In this document: in pieces, positions 16,167-23,915 of the stretch | How the letters are laid out: each line of letters opens with the position of its first letter | Position numbering within the stretch: the stretch's first letter is position 1 | Assembly: GCA_900554415.1 (NCBI GenBank) | Contig: USGU01000002.1 | Span: 1-64,000, forward strand | Source: an uncultured Lachnospiraceae bacterium | GTDB lineage: Bacteria > Bacillota > Clostridia > Lachnospirales > Lachnospiraceae | DNA: 64,000 nucleotides | Direction: 5' to 3' | The notes under the pieces: generated by a model | Database searches by the model: none | Seen by the model: the letters and a program-made list of their open reading frames with translations, nothing else | What the model was told of the DNA's origin: nothing | Made by a program: the position numbers and the translations under genes

Positions 16167-17327
16167 TTAATTTTTCTTCTTCAGCAATTCTCCTAATGTC
16201 GGCTGTACATGAAGCATTTCCTCACATTTTCGAATTGCTTCTTCGTTATTTGCTTTCTTCCCCGTATATACTGCACGAATCAAAATATTTTTTGGTGTGT
16301 GCTCCATATCAATAAATTCCAAAATCTGGGTATCATACCCTTCCCTTTTCAAATATTCTGCACGAAGGGCATCGGTAAATAAGGCTGCCATTCGTTCTTT
16401 AATCAGTCCATAGGAAAATATCGGAGCAAGGATTTCATTTTCCATCTGCTCATTCAGCTCATGCTGACAGCATGGCACAGACAAAATGACTTTCGCCTTC
16501 CATCCGATCGCCTTGGCAAGTGCAAAATCCGTTGCCGTATTGCACGCGTGTAAGGTCACGACCATATCCACCTCATCTGCCCCGGTGTAGTCCGCAATAT
16601 TTCCTTCTAAAAATTTTAATTTCTCATAACCATATTTCTCTGCGAGCTGATTACAATGCTTAATCACTTCCGTCTTTAAATCCAGACCGATAATGCGTAT
16701 GTCATATTTCTGCAGCTCATGAAGGTAATAATACATAGCGAAGGTCAGATACGATTTCCCACATCCAAAATCCAGAATTGTAATCTCTCTGCCCTTCGGA
16801 AGCTGCGGAAGGATATCCTCGATAAATTCCAGAAAACGGTTAATCTGGCGGAATTTATCAAACTTGCTCTTTACGATATCCCCATTTTGCGTCATAACCC
16901 CAAGGTCCTGAAGAAACGGAACCTTCGTTCCCTCTTCCAGAATATACCGTTTGCTCCGGTTATGCGACATATCTGCCGCTTTGACCTCGCCTGCCTGCCG
17001 TTTCTTCTGAATCGTCATCTTTCCCTTCTTGCTTACCATGACCTGATAACGCATCTGAAGGGTCTCCATCTGCATTTGTTTGAATTTACTCATCTGCGAC
17101 TCCAGATAAGCTGCTGCCGCCTCAGCATCCATGTTTTTGTGAAATGCCTGATTGTTCTTAAACTCCTCGAATTGGAACAAGATTTCATCCTTTTTCTTAA
17201 TCGGACGCACCTTTATTTTCACAATATCTCCCTTTTCCCGGGGACTACTGATAACTGCAGAAATAAAATCTGCATGAAAACTGTTTTTCAACATATCTTT
17301 GAATTCTTCTGTAACCTGTATTTCCAT
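16167..17327 (-). CDS. SAM-dependent methyltransferase (Methyltransf_32 type)
   Basis: This 386-residue protein carries a Rossmann methyltransferase domain in its second half: motif I ILDFGCGKSYLTFAMYYY, acidic motif IIGLDLKTEVIKHC, and the family-specific DMVVTLHACNTATDFALA and VPCCQHELNEQ. The two cysteines in VPCCQHE and the HACNTATD motif are typical of the Methyltransf_32 family, thought to act on RNA, though the substrate is not known. The first 170 residues are basic and helical and may bind RNA. The start at 17327 has AAGGAG 7 bp upstream. It is divergent from the Fic gene and leads the operon with the 829-residue protein. Confidence 0.75.
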   Translation of the reverse strand: MEIQVTEEFKDMLKNSFHADFISAVISSPREKGDIVKIKVRPIKKKDEILFQFEEFKNNQAFHKNMDAEAAAAYLESQMSKFKQMQMETLQMRYQVMVSKKGKMTIQKKRQAGEVKAADMSHNRSKRYILEEGTKVPFLQDLGVMTQNGDIVKSKFDKFRQINRFLEFIEDILPQLPKGREITILDFGCGKSYLTFAMYYYLHELQKYDIRIIGLDLKTEVIKHCNQLAEKYGYEKLKFLEGNIADYTGADEVDMVVTLHACNTATDFALAKAIGWKAKVILSVPCCQHELNEQMENEILAPIFSYGLIKERMAALFTDALRAEYLKREGYDTQILEFIDMEHTPKNILIRAVYTGKKANNEEAIRKCEEMLHVQPTLGELLKKKN

Positions 17328-17371
17328 AATCGACTCCTTGTCTGTAAAAACCATATAGCAGTTGTTCTATT

Positions 17372-17399
17372 ATTATATCTTATTTATGGGAAATGTAAA
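17372..17399 (-). promoter_or_regulatory. promoter of the methyltransferase operon
   Basis: On the minus strand TTTACA (17394-17399) and TATAAT (17372-17377) are 16 bp apart, about 45 bp before the start codon. Confidence 0.65.
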
Positions 17400-17430
17400 A
17401 GAACAGAAGAAATACTTTTTAGAAACTTTA

Positions 17431-17460
17431 TTGACCCTTTGATAAAAAGCGTGATATGCT
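17431..17460 (+). promoter_or_regulatory. promoter of the Fic gene
   Basis: TTGACC (17431-17436) and TATGCT (17455-17460) are separated by 18 bp, about 47 bp before the chosen ATG. The transcription start falls after the upstream in-frame ATG at 17456, which supports the shorter protein. Confidence 0.7.
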
Positions 17461-17506
17461 ATTATTAAAAGACAGGTTTGTATCAAAAGCCGGAAAGGAA
17501 TGTACC

Positions 17507-18244
17507 ATGAATACATCTGCATTTATCAAATTTTTAGTGGAGCGTTTTCAGATTGAACATACAAAGCGTGACCGCTCCGGGGTATATGGTTTCACACAAC
17601 GCTTAATGGCATACAACTCCAATAAAATTGAAGGAAGTACTCTGACAGAAGAACAGACAGCGTCACTCTTTGACACGGGTATTCTGCCACAATCAGATGA
17701 TTTTTATCGTGCAAAAGATGTAGAAGAAATGAACGGACATTTTCTGATGTTTAACAAAATGTTGGATACCTTGGATTCTGAACTTACACAAAATTTGATA
17801 AAACAATTTCACTATGAATTAAAATGTGGAGTATTTGAAGACCGGGCGAACGGATATGCTATCGGAGATTATAAGAAACGCGCCAATATGATTGGCATGT
17901 ACCAGACCACCCTTCCATCTAATGTCCCATCCGAAATGGAACATCTCTTAACATGGTACGATGCCCAAAATATTTCACTCAAAACACTGGCGGAATTTCA
18001 TGCACGTTACGAAAGTATTCATCCATTTCAGGATGGAAATGGACGCACCGGGCGAATCCTTCTCTTCCGTGAGTGCCTGCGCCACGACATAGCACCATTT
18101 ATTATCGAAGATGTAAATCGTCCAGAGTATCTGAGTGCTTTAAAACAATATCGTGAAAGTAGGAAAGTGGAAGATTTAACCGCACTGTTCCAGAAAGAAC
18201 AAGAATACTATTGGGAGCGATGTCAGTATTTCTTAGCAGAATAA
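17507..18244 (+). CDS. Fic-domain protein (probable AMP transferase)
   Basis: This 245-residue protein has the Fic catalytic motif HPFQDGNGRTGR (His near 172), whose histidine and GNGR loop transfer AMP, or another nucleotide, to a hydroxyl on a target protein. An N-terminal inhibitory helix motif S-N-K-I-E-G (about residue 42) fits the (S/T)xxxE(G/N) signature of class II, self-inhibited Fic enzymes. There is no antitoxin gene beside it, which agrees with internal inhibition. AAGGA lies 7 bp before the ATG at 17507. The target is unknown, and no winged-helix domain is visible at the end. Confidence 0.85.
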   Translation: MNTSAFIKFLVERFQIEHTKRDRSGVYGFTQRLMAYNSNKIEGSTLTEEQTASLFDTGILPQSDDFYRAKDVEEMNGHFLMFNKMLDTLDSELTQNLIKQFHYELKCGVFEDRANGYAIGDYKKRANMIGMYQTTLPSNVPSEMEHLLTWYDAQNISLKTLAEFHARYESIHPFQDGNGRTGRILLFRECLRHDIAPFIIEDVNRPEYLSALKQYRESRKVEDLTALFQKEQEYYWERCQYFLAE

Positions 18245-18333
18245 GAAGGAATCTTAATATTCCTTTAAGATTTTTTCTATTTCTTTTATAATCTACTCAT
18301 ATTTTAGACACATTTTGTAGATATACTAATACC

Positions 18334-18465
18334 AAGATAGTTAATAAACTATCTCCCCCTCATAAGTAGCCAGGTCGGGAACATCCCGATTGGCGCACTT
18401 TACTCTCATTCCTTTTAGATAACATAAAACACAAAAACCTCTGGGAGCAATCCCAGAGGTTTTTC
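18334..18465 (+). ncRNA. structured small RNA, copy 1 (unknown family)
   Basis: The order is a first hairpin GATAGTT/AACTATC (336-342 with 347-353 of the 18300 block), then a C-rich single strand CCCCCTCAT. A second hairpin has stem AAGT-GCCA-TCGGG/CCCGA-TGGC-ACTT (18364-18400). A second single strand TACTCTCATTCC, an A-rich spacer, and a terminator hairpin with GCAA loop and T5 follow. A near-consensus -10 box TATACT sits at 18322-18327, so transcription would start just before the first hairpin. Copy 2 at 19489-19622 keeps the single-stranded motifs and the fold but has different stem bases. I cannot name the family. The C-rich loops could pair with Shine-Dalgarno regions, suggesting a trans-acting regulator; that is inference. 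Confidence 0.7.
18434..18465. terminator. terminator of small RNA copy 1
   Basis: AAAACCTCTGGGA and TCCCAGAGGTTTT pair perfectly around a GCAA loop and are followed by T residues. The stem is flanked by A and T tracts on both sides, so it can also end the nfo transcript arriving on the other strand. Confidence 0.85.
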
Positions 18466-18515
18466 GTTGTCAATCATACTGCATTATGTCAGGTAGCTCT
18501 TTTCTCTGTCTAAAT

Positions 18516-19367
18516 TTATTCCATATTAAATCCTTGACTCTTTAAATATTCTTTAATCATCTGTATCTCCTGTTTATGCCCGGCATCATCCAGCGGTGTT
18601 TCCAGATAAAATGGAATTCCGGCAAGTCTCGGATTTGTAATGACCTTCATAAGTGCTTCCAGTCCGATTTCACCATCCCCTATCGTCGCATGACGGTCTT
18701 TTCTGGAGCCAAATGGCATCATACTGTCATTTAGATGAATGGCTCTTAAGTAAGATAGTCCAATATTTTCATCCAATTCATCTAAAACTTCTTCCAAGTG
18801 ATTTACAATATCATATCCTGCTGAAAATACATGGCAGGTATCCAGACATATTCCTACTTTTTCCGGATGATTTACTCCGTCCCGAATCACTTTCAGTTCT
18901 TCAAAACGGACACCGATTTCTGTTCCTTTCCCGCTCATCGTTTCGAGCAGAACCGTAATGTTCTGGCTTTCCGTAATTGCCTGATTGAGCCCTCGTATGA
19001 TATTTTCAATTCCGGCTTCTGTACCTATCCCTGTATGGCTTCCCGGATGAAAAACAATATTTTCGATTCCAAGGTTATCCATTCGCTGAATATCTTCCCG
19101 AATCACATCACAGGCAAATTCGTAAACTTCCGGCTTTGCACTTGCCAGATTCATCGTATATGGTGCATGTGCCAGTATTGGTCCAAAATGATGTTCTTTT
19201 CGAATTTTCTGAAATTCTTCGACTTCTTTTTCAGAAGGATTTTTAAAATTTGAACCTCTTGGATTTCTGCTGAAAATCTGCATGGTATTTGCATTCATCT
19301 TTACCACATTCTGTGCTGTTTTATTTAATCCGCCTGCAATGGACATATGCGTTCCTAAGACTAACAT
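18516..19367 (-). CDS. nfo: endonuclease IV
   Basis: This 283-residue TIM-barrel enzyme nicks DNA 5' of abasic sites in base excision repair. Conserved zinc-ligand motifs are visible: GTHMSIAGG at the start, LAHAPYTMNLAS, NIVFHPGSHTG, VLLETMSGKGTEIG, ICLDTCHVFSAGYD, AIHLNDSMMPFGSRKDRH and PFYLETP near the end. Length matches the family. It is a single gene sitting exactly between the two copies of the structured small RNA, an unusual placement; its promoter must overlap the upstream region of copy 2 on the opposite strand. Confidence 0.95.
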   Translation of the reverse strand: MLVLGTHMSIAGGLNKTAQNVVKMNANTMQIFSRNPRGSNFKNPSEKEVEEFQKIRKEHHFGPILAHAPYTMNLASAKPEVYEFACDVIREDIQRMDNLGIENIVFHPGSHTGIGTEAGIENIIRGLNQAITESQNITVLLETMSGKGTEIGVRFEELKVIRDGVNHPEKVGICLDTCHVFSAGYDIVNHLEEVLDELDENIGLSYLRAIHLNDSMMPFGSRKDRHATIGDGEIGLEALMKVITNPRLAGIPFYLETPLDDAGHKQEIQMIKEYLKSQGFNME

Positions 19368-19488
19368 TTACATTTTCTCCCGTTTCTTTATGATTTCAAG
19401 ATAGTTTCTTAATATCTTCTTTAGATTTTTTCCTTTTCTTTTATGATTTCAACATATTTTGGACACATTTTACATATATAATAACAAC

Positions 19489-19622
19489 AAGATAGTTGAT
19501 AAGCAACTATCTCCCCTCATAAAGTAATGCAATCGGGGACACCCGATTGCAGCTTTACTCTCATTCCTTTAGATAACATAAACAAACACGAAGCCCACTA
19601 GTCCCTCAGCTAGTGGGTTTTC
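19489..19622 (+). ncRNA. structured small RNA, copy 2 (unknown family)
   Basis: It has the same plan as copy 1. The first hairpin is GATAGTTG/CAACTATC (19491-19498 with 19504-19511), followed by single-stranded TCCCCTCAT. The second hairpin has stem AAAG-TGCAATCGGG/CCCGATTGCA-CTTT (19521-19556) and a GACA loop. ACTCTCATTCC, the AGATAACATAA spacer and a terminator CCCACTAG/CTAGTGGG with T4 complete it. The -10 box TATAAT is perfect (19477-19482). Compared with copy 1 the stem sequences change on both sides together, while the C-rich strands stay the same. A block ATATTTTRGACACATTTT upstream of the -10 is also shared. Confidence 0.7.
19592..19622 (+). terminator. terminator of small RNA copy 2
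   Basis: AGCCCACTAG pairs with CTAGTGGGTT around an 8-nt loop TCCCTCAG, with a T4 tail. The loop repeats the CCCTCA word found in the single-stranded region of the RNA. It also stands just past the end of the convergent gene at 19651. Confidence 0.75.
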
Positions 19623-19650
19623 GCTGTCTTGGAAAATTTCTCAAATCGTC

Positions 19651-19899
19651 TTATACCCTCTTTCTTAAATCTGCAAATACTTCTTTTGCTGGTCTTGAAT
19701 CATCTTCTTTTGCCTGTATAAGACCTTTTTCCATAATGGAATCAAATTGGAAATTTTTCTCATCTTCGCTTGCCCTCAATCCTAAAGCCTGTTCCACATC
19801 TTCTGATGAAATCCACCCCTTTTCTTTTGCGGAATCTTCCCCTTCTTTTAATAACGATAATAAAGTATTCGTTGCTTTCATTTTTTCATAGTCCTTCAT
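19651..19899 (-). CDS. small antitoxin-like protein without a partner
   Basis: This 82-residue acidic protein has a pattern common in the C-terminal part of type II antitoxins: GWISSEDVEQALG, then QAKEDDSRPAKEVFADLRKRV. Antitoxins of RelB or ParD type often end in such an alternating charged helix. No toxin gene lies next to it, and the N-terminal part shows no clear DNA-binding motif, so it may be an orphan antitoxin or an unrelated regulator. The start is unsure: an ATG at 19881 has AAGGA 10 bp upstream, while the one at 19899 has a poor site. Confidence 0.5.
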   Translation of the reverse strand: MKDYEKMKATNTLLSLLKEGEDSAKEKGWISSEDVEQALGLRASEDEKNFQFDSIMEKGLIQAKEDDSRPAKEVFADLRKRV

Positions 19900-20071
19900 C
19901 TTTCACACTTCTTTCTATCTTACCCATTACATCGCTATCGAATAAATATCTATAGGGATTATAACATAGAAAGAGTAAATAAATGCTCTTTCAACCACCA
20001 AATTGCGTAATAGTTGGTAGCGCAACCACACCCTATTTGTTATATTGATTGCAAGAAAGGAGGTCATTTAT

Positions 20072-20434
20072 ATGCGGATTGGATCTATTACTATCATTAT
20101 CTCCATAACCATATTTCTTGTAATCGTCGGAGCATTGGTCTACTTATTTTTACTGTTAGTCAAAGTGCTGAAAAAATATATAAAATCAGAACCCGTAAGA
20201 AAAGAGAAAGCCCAGAGTGCAAGAACCCTTGGAGAAGTATTGAAAAAACATCGGACCGAATGTCGTATGACTCAGGAATTTGTAGCAGAAGCAATCGGTG
20301 TCAGCCGGCAGGCCGTTTCGAAATGGGAAAGCGGAGCTTCTGCTCCCAGCACCACAAATCTTATGGCTTTGGCAAAATTATTTCAAATAGCACCAGAAGA
20401 ACTGTTAAAAGAAGTGCAGGGAATCAACGAATAA
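20072..20434 (+). CDS. membrane-anchored XRE-family regulator
   Basis: This 120-residue protein begins with a membrane helix (residues 3-32, ITIIISITIFLVIVGALVY within it). A basic linker and an XRE helix-turn-helix domain (about 58-112; MTQEFVAEAIGVSRQAVSKW) follow. The arrangement puts the DNA-binding domain in the cytoplasm tied to the membrane. AAGGAGGT lies 7 bp before the ATG at 20072. It is a single gene, convergent with the alanine symporter and separated from it by a shared terminator. Targets are unknown; a tether of this kind may respond to membrane state. Confidence 0.8.
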   Translation: MRIGSITIIISITIFLVIVGALVYLFLLLVKVLKKYIKSEPVRKEKAQSARTLGEVLKKHRTECRMTQEFVAEAIGVSRQAVSKWESGASAPSTTNLMALAKLFQIAPEELLKEVQGINE

Positions 20435-20440
20435 AATGTA

Positions 20441-20495
20441 TAAAGGACCTGCCCAGAGAGAGTATGTCGCATCACTCCGGCAAGTCCTTTTATAT
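20441..20495. terminator. bidirectional terminator
   Basis: AAAGGACCTGCC (20442-20453) pairs with GGCAAGTCCTTT (20479-20490) with one mismatch, and A and T tracts flank it. It separates the convergent XRE regulator and symporter genes. Confidence 0.8.
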
Positions 20496-20513
20496 TTTCA
20501 TCTTATTTTTCTA

Positions 20514-21896
20514 TCATCTCACAACCGGAACCGGTGTATCATCCACTGCATCCAGATGATTGATATATTTCTTGGTATCCGCTACCATTGCATTGGAGAG
20601 CAACAGCACTGCTATGATATTCGGAATCGCCATCAGCGCATTTAACGTATCTGCAATCAGCCACACCAAATCCAGTGCCACCACCGGTGCAATTGCTGCA
20701 ACTGCCACATAAAGAATACGATAAGGAAGGAGCGCCTTTTTCCCGCCAAAATATTCCACGCAGCGTTCTCCATAATATGCCCAGCCAAGTACAGTGGAGT
20801 AGGCAAATGAGATAATTCCAAGAGTCAGGATAACCGGTCCAAGTACGGGAATCTGGCCGAAGGCTGCCGATGTGAGCTGACCGCCATTTGTCACGGAATC
20901 CATATTGATATTCGGATTTTTCATAAGCGTAGAGACAAGCACAATTCCTGTCATCAGGCACACTACTACGGTATCCCAGAAAGTTCCGGTTGAGGAAACC
21001 AGAGCCTGACGCACCGGATTTCTGGTCTGGGCTGCTGCCGCTGCAATCGGTGCAGAACCAAGACCGGATTCATTGGAAAACAACCCTCTTGCAACACCAA
21101 AGCGGATTGCCATCATAATCCCCGTTCCCACAAGACCGCCTGCTGCCGCACCCGGTGTAAATGCCAGTTTACATATCGTTGTAACGGCAGGAATAATATA
21201 ATCATGGTTCATTCCTAAAATAATGATACAGCCAATCACATAAAAGATTGCCATAAACGGAACTAATTTCTCGCACACTCTGGCAATCGACTGAATCCCG
21301 CCAAAAATGACGATTGCCGTGAGAACTGCAATCACACCTCCCACAATCACCGGTGGTACATGAAAGTTTGTATTGCATATTTCCGCAATAGAATTTACCT
21401 GAGTTGCACATCCAATTCCAAAAGATGCGAAAGCTCCGAAAAATGCAAAAAGTACGGCAAGCCATTTCATATGAAGCCCCCGTTCCAACGCATACATTGC
21501 ACCGCCCTGCATACGTCCGTCCGCAGTCTTCACGCGATATTTAACCGCTATGTAGGCCTCCGAATATTTGGTTGCGATTCCAAATACACCACTAAGCCAG
21601 CACCATAATACAGCTCCGGGTCCGCCTAAATAAATAGCCGTTCCCACACCTACAATATTTCCCGTTCCAATGGTGGCTGCAAGCGCTGTGGTAAGTGCTC
21701 CAAACTGTGATACTTCACCCTCTGCATCCGGGTCTTTCGTTACAGAAAGTTTAATGCCCTTGGTGAGTGTCCATTTCTGGATAAATCCGGTTTTGAAAGT
21801 CAGATAAATATGGGTGCCAAGCAGGAGAATCAGCATCGGCCAGCCCCATACAACGTCATTTACCGCAGTTACTAAGTTGTTCAACATCTTCATCAT
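20514..21896 (-). CDS. sodium:alanine (AGCS family) symporter
   Basis: This protein of about 460 residues has some ten or eleven membrane segments and matches the alanine or glycine:cation symporter family. Family marks include the start WGWPMLILLLGTHIYLTFKTGF, split here as WGWPMLILLLG and THIYLTFKTGF, then ALTTALAATIGTGNIVGVGTAI, FSNESGLGSAPIAAAAAQT and GWAYYGERC. It should import alanine, glycine or a related amino acid with sodium. I start at 21896, where GGAAGG lies 11 bp upstream; the ATG at 21935 has no site. The promoter overlaps the terminator of the ABC exporter operon. Confidence 0.9.
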   Translation of the reverse strand: MMKMLNNLVTAVNDVVWGWPMLILLLGTHIYLTFKTGFIQKWTLTKGIKLSVTKDPDAEGEVSQFGALTTALAATIGTGNIVGVGTAIYLGGPGAVLWCWLSGVFGIATKYSEAYIAVKYRVKTADGRMQGGAMYALERGLHMKWLAVLFAFFGAFASFGIGCATQVNSIAEICNTNFHVPPVIVGGVIAVLTAIVIFGGIQSIARVCEKLVPFMAIFYVIGCIIILGMNHDYIIPAVTTICKLAFTPGAAAGGLVGTGIMMAIRFGVARGLFSNESGLGSAPIAAAAAQTRNPVRQALVSSTGTFWDTVVVCLMTGIVLVSTLMKNPNINMDSVTNGGQLTSAAFGQIPVLGPVILTLGIISFAYSTVLGWAYYGERCVEYFGGKKALLPYRILYVAVAAIAPVVALDLVWLIADTLNALMAIPNIIAVLLLSNAMVADTKKYINHLDAVDDTPVPVVR

Positions 21897-21933
21897 ATCG
21901 CGTGTCGCCTTCCTTCCCACAAAATTTTTATCC

Positions 21934-21962
21934 ATAATATAATAAAATCCACATTAGCGCAA
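21934..21962 (-). promoter_or_regulatory. candidate promoter of the AGCS symporter
   Basis: On the minus strand TTGCGC (21957-21962) and TATTAT (21934-21939) are 17 bp apart. The -35 box lies inside one arm of the terminator hairpin at 21949-21983. Confidence 0.45.
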
Positions 21963-21983
21963 CACTTTTTTACGCTAATGTGG
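21949..21983 (-). terminator. terminator of the ABC exporter operon
   Basis: A perfect 11-bp stem CCACATTAGCG/CGCTAATGTGG (21949-21959 with 21973-21983) is followed on the minus strand by ATTTTATTATATT. Confidence 0.75.
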
Positions 21984-22008
21984 AAAAGTATTTTTTTAAC
22001 AATCTTTT

Positions 22009-23913
22009 TTATTCTGCTCCAATGGAGTTTCCGGTATACAACTGGTAGTATCTTCCTTTTTCTTCAATCAACTGGTCATGGGTTCCACGTTCAATGATTC
22101 TTCCCTGTTCCAGTACCATGATACAATCTGAATTTCGTACTGTAGAAAGTCTGTGCGCAATGACAAAGGTGGTTCTTCCATGCATCAGCTTATCCATACC
22201 ATCCTGTACAATTCTTTCGGTACGGGTATCGATAGAGCTTGTTGCTTCATCCAGAATCAGTACCGGCGGGTCTGCGATTGCTGCTCTTGCAATGGCAAGA
22301 AGCTGTCTCTGTCCCTGACTTAAATTTGCACCATCACCTGTCAGCATAGTGTCATAGCCATCCGGGAGTCTGCGGATAAATCCATCTGCATTTGCAAGCT
22401 TGGCTGCTGCAATGACTTCTTCATCTGTGGCATCTAATTTACCATAACGGATATTGTCTTTTACGGTTCCTGTAAACAAGTGGGTATCCTGAAGGACGAT
22501 TCCCATAGAACGACGCAAATCCGATTTGCGGATGTCGTTAATATTAATTCCATCATATGTGATTTTTCCGTCTTGTATGTCATAGAAACGGTTAATCAGA
22601 TTGGTAATCGTCGTCTTTCCTGCTCCGGTAGAACCTACAAACGCAAGCTTCTGCCCTGCGTCAGCATACATTTTCACATTGTGAAGTACAATCTTATCAT
22701 CGGAATATCCGAAGTCTACATCGTGGAATACCACATCACCCTTCAGTTCTACATAGGCTGTATTTCCATTTTCATCCAGCTTTTTCCACGCCCAGCGTCC
22801 GGTTCTTGCTTCACTTTCCACAAGTGTGCCGTTTTCTTCTTTGACATTTACCAAAGTAACGGTTCCTTCATCTACCTCCGGCTGTTCGTCAAGCAGATGG
22901 AAAATTCGTTCTGCTCCCGCAAGTGCCATAACGATGGAATTGAGCTGCTGACTCACCTGATTGATTGGCATGTTAAAGCTTCGGTTAAAGGTCAGGAAAC
23001 TTGCAAGTCCTCCCAAGGTAAATCCACCGATATGATTTAATGCAAGTGCACCGCCAACTGTTGCACAAAGCACATAGCTCACATTTCCAAGCTGTGCATT
23101 AATCGGTCCTAAGACATTTGCAAAGGTATTTGCATGGTCTGCACTAGCATACAGCTTATTGTTTAATTCACGGAACTGCTCTTTATTTTCTTCTTCGTGA
23201 CAGAACACCTTAACGACCTTCTGTCCATTCATCATTTCCTCAATGTAGCCATTTAACGCACCCAGATTCTTCTGCTGCTCCATAAAGCTTCGTCCGCTCT
23301 GACCGGTCGCATATTTGGTACACACAAGCATCAGCCCTATCATTACCATTGTAACCAGTGTAAGTGGAAGGCTTAAGATGCACATGCTGATAAATACACT
23401 GACTACCGTAAATGCACTGTTGATAATCTGCGGAATACTCTGGCTAATCATCTGTCGCAAGGTATCAATGTCATTGGTGTAAATAGACATGATGTCTCCA
23501 TGTGCGTGGGTGTCAAAATATTTGATTGGAAGCTTCTGCATGGTTGCGAACAAGTCACAACGAAGGTCACGCAAGGTTCCCTGAGTTACCAGCACCATCA
23601 GTTTGTTCTGAATGAACACCGCAATAACTCCGATTCCGTAGAAGCATGCTACCCGGGCGATTGCTCTTGCCAGTGGTCCGAAGTCCGGATTGTCTGTAAG
23701 TAAAAATGGCGTGATATATCCGTCAATCAGGTTCTTTGTGAACATGGTTCCCTGCACATTGGCAAGTACTCCTACGATAATACAGATAAATACCATGATA
23801 CAGTGGAATTTATACTGACGGAAAATATAGCTCATCAGTCGTTTAAATAATTTTCCCGGATTTTCAACATTCGGTTTCACGCCTCTAGGTGTTCTTCCCA
23901 TCTGCTTTGCCAT
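22009..23913 (-). CDS. ABC exporter half-transporter, second subunit
   Basis: This 634-residue protein has six membrane segments in an exporter-type domain (about 30-340) and then a nucleotide-binding domain. Visible motifs are Walker A VGSTGAGKTTITNL, signature LSQGQRQLLAIARA, Walker B VLILDEATSSID with the catalytic glutamate, and the switch histidine in IAHRLST. Between the domains lies an extra loop of about 30 residues (ENGTLVESEARTGRWAWKK). It starts 2 bp after its partner gene and pairs with it as a heterodimer of the TM287/288 or LmrCD type; this subunit carries the intact catalytic site. Likely cargo is a drug, lipid or peptide; it cannot be read from sequence. Confidence 0.9.
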   Translation of the reverse strand: MAKQMGRTPRGVKPNVENPGKLFKRLMSYIFRQYKFHCIMVFICIIVGVLANVQGTMFTKNLIDGYITPFLLTDNPDFGPLARAIARVACFYGIGVIAVFIQNKLMVLVTQGTLRDLRCDLFATMQKLPIKYFDTHAHGDIMSIYTNDIDTLRQMISQSIPQIINSAFTVVSVFISMCILSLPLTLVTMVMIGLMLVCTKYATGQSGRSFMEQQKNLGALNGYIEEMMNGQKVVKVFCHEEENKEQFRELNNKLYASADHANTFANVLGPINAQLGNVSYVLCATVGGALALNHIGGFTLGGLASFLTFNRSFNMPINQVSQQLNSIVMALAGAERIFHLLDEQPEVDEGTVTLVNVKEENGTLVESEARTGRWAWKKLDENGNTAYVELKGDVVFHDVDFGYSDDKIVLHNVKMYADAGQKLAFVGSTGAGKTTITNLINRFYDIQDGKITYDGININDIRKSDLRRSMGIVLQDTHLFTGTVKDNIRYGKLDATDEEVIAAAKLANADGFIRRLPDGYDTMLTGDGANLSQGQRQLLAIARAAIADPPVLILDEATSSIDTRTERIVQDGMDKLMHGRTTFVIAHRLSTVRNSDCIMVLEQGRIIERGTHDQLIEEKGRYYQLYTGNSIGAE

Positions 23914-23915
23914 TT

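Noticed and set aside
22480..23040. 186-codon plus-strand open frame inside the ABC exporter gene
   Set aside because: It lies over the ATPase and linker region of a certain gene on the other strand and has no start signal.
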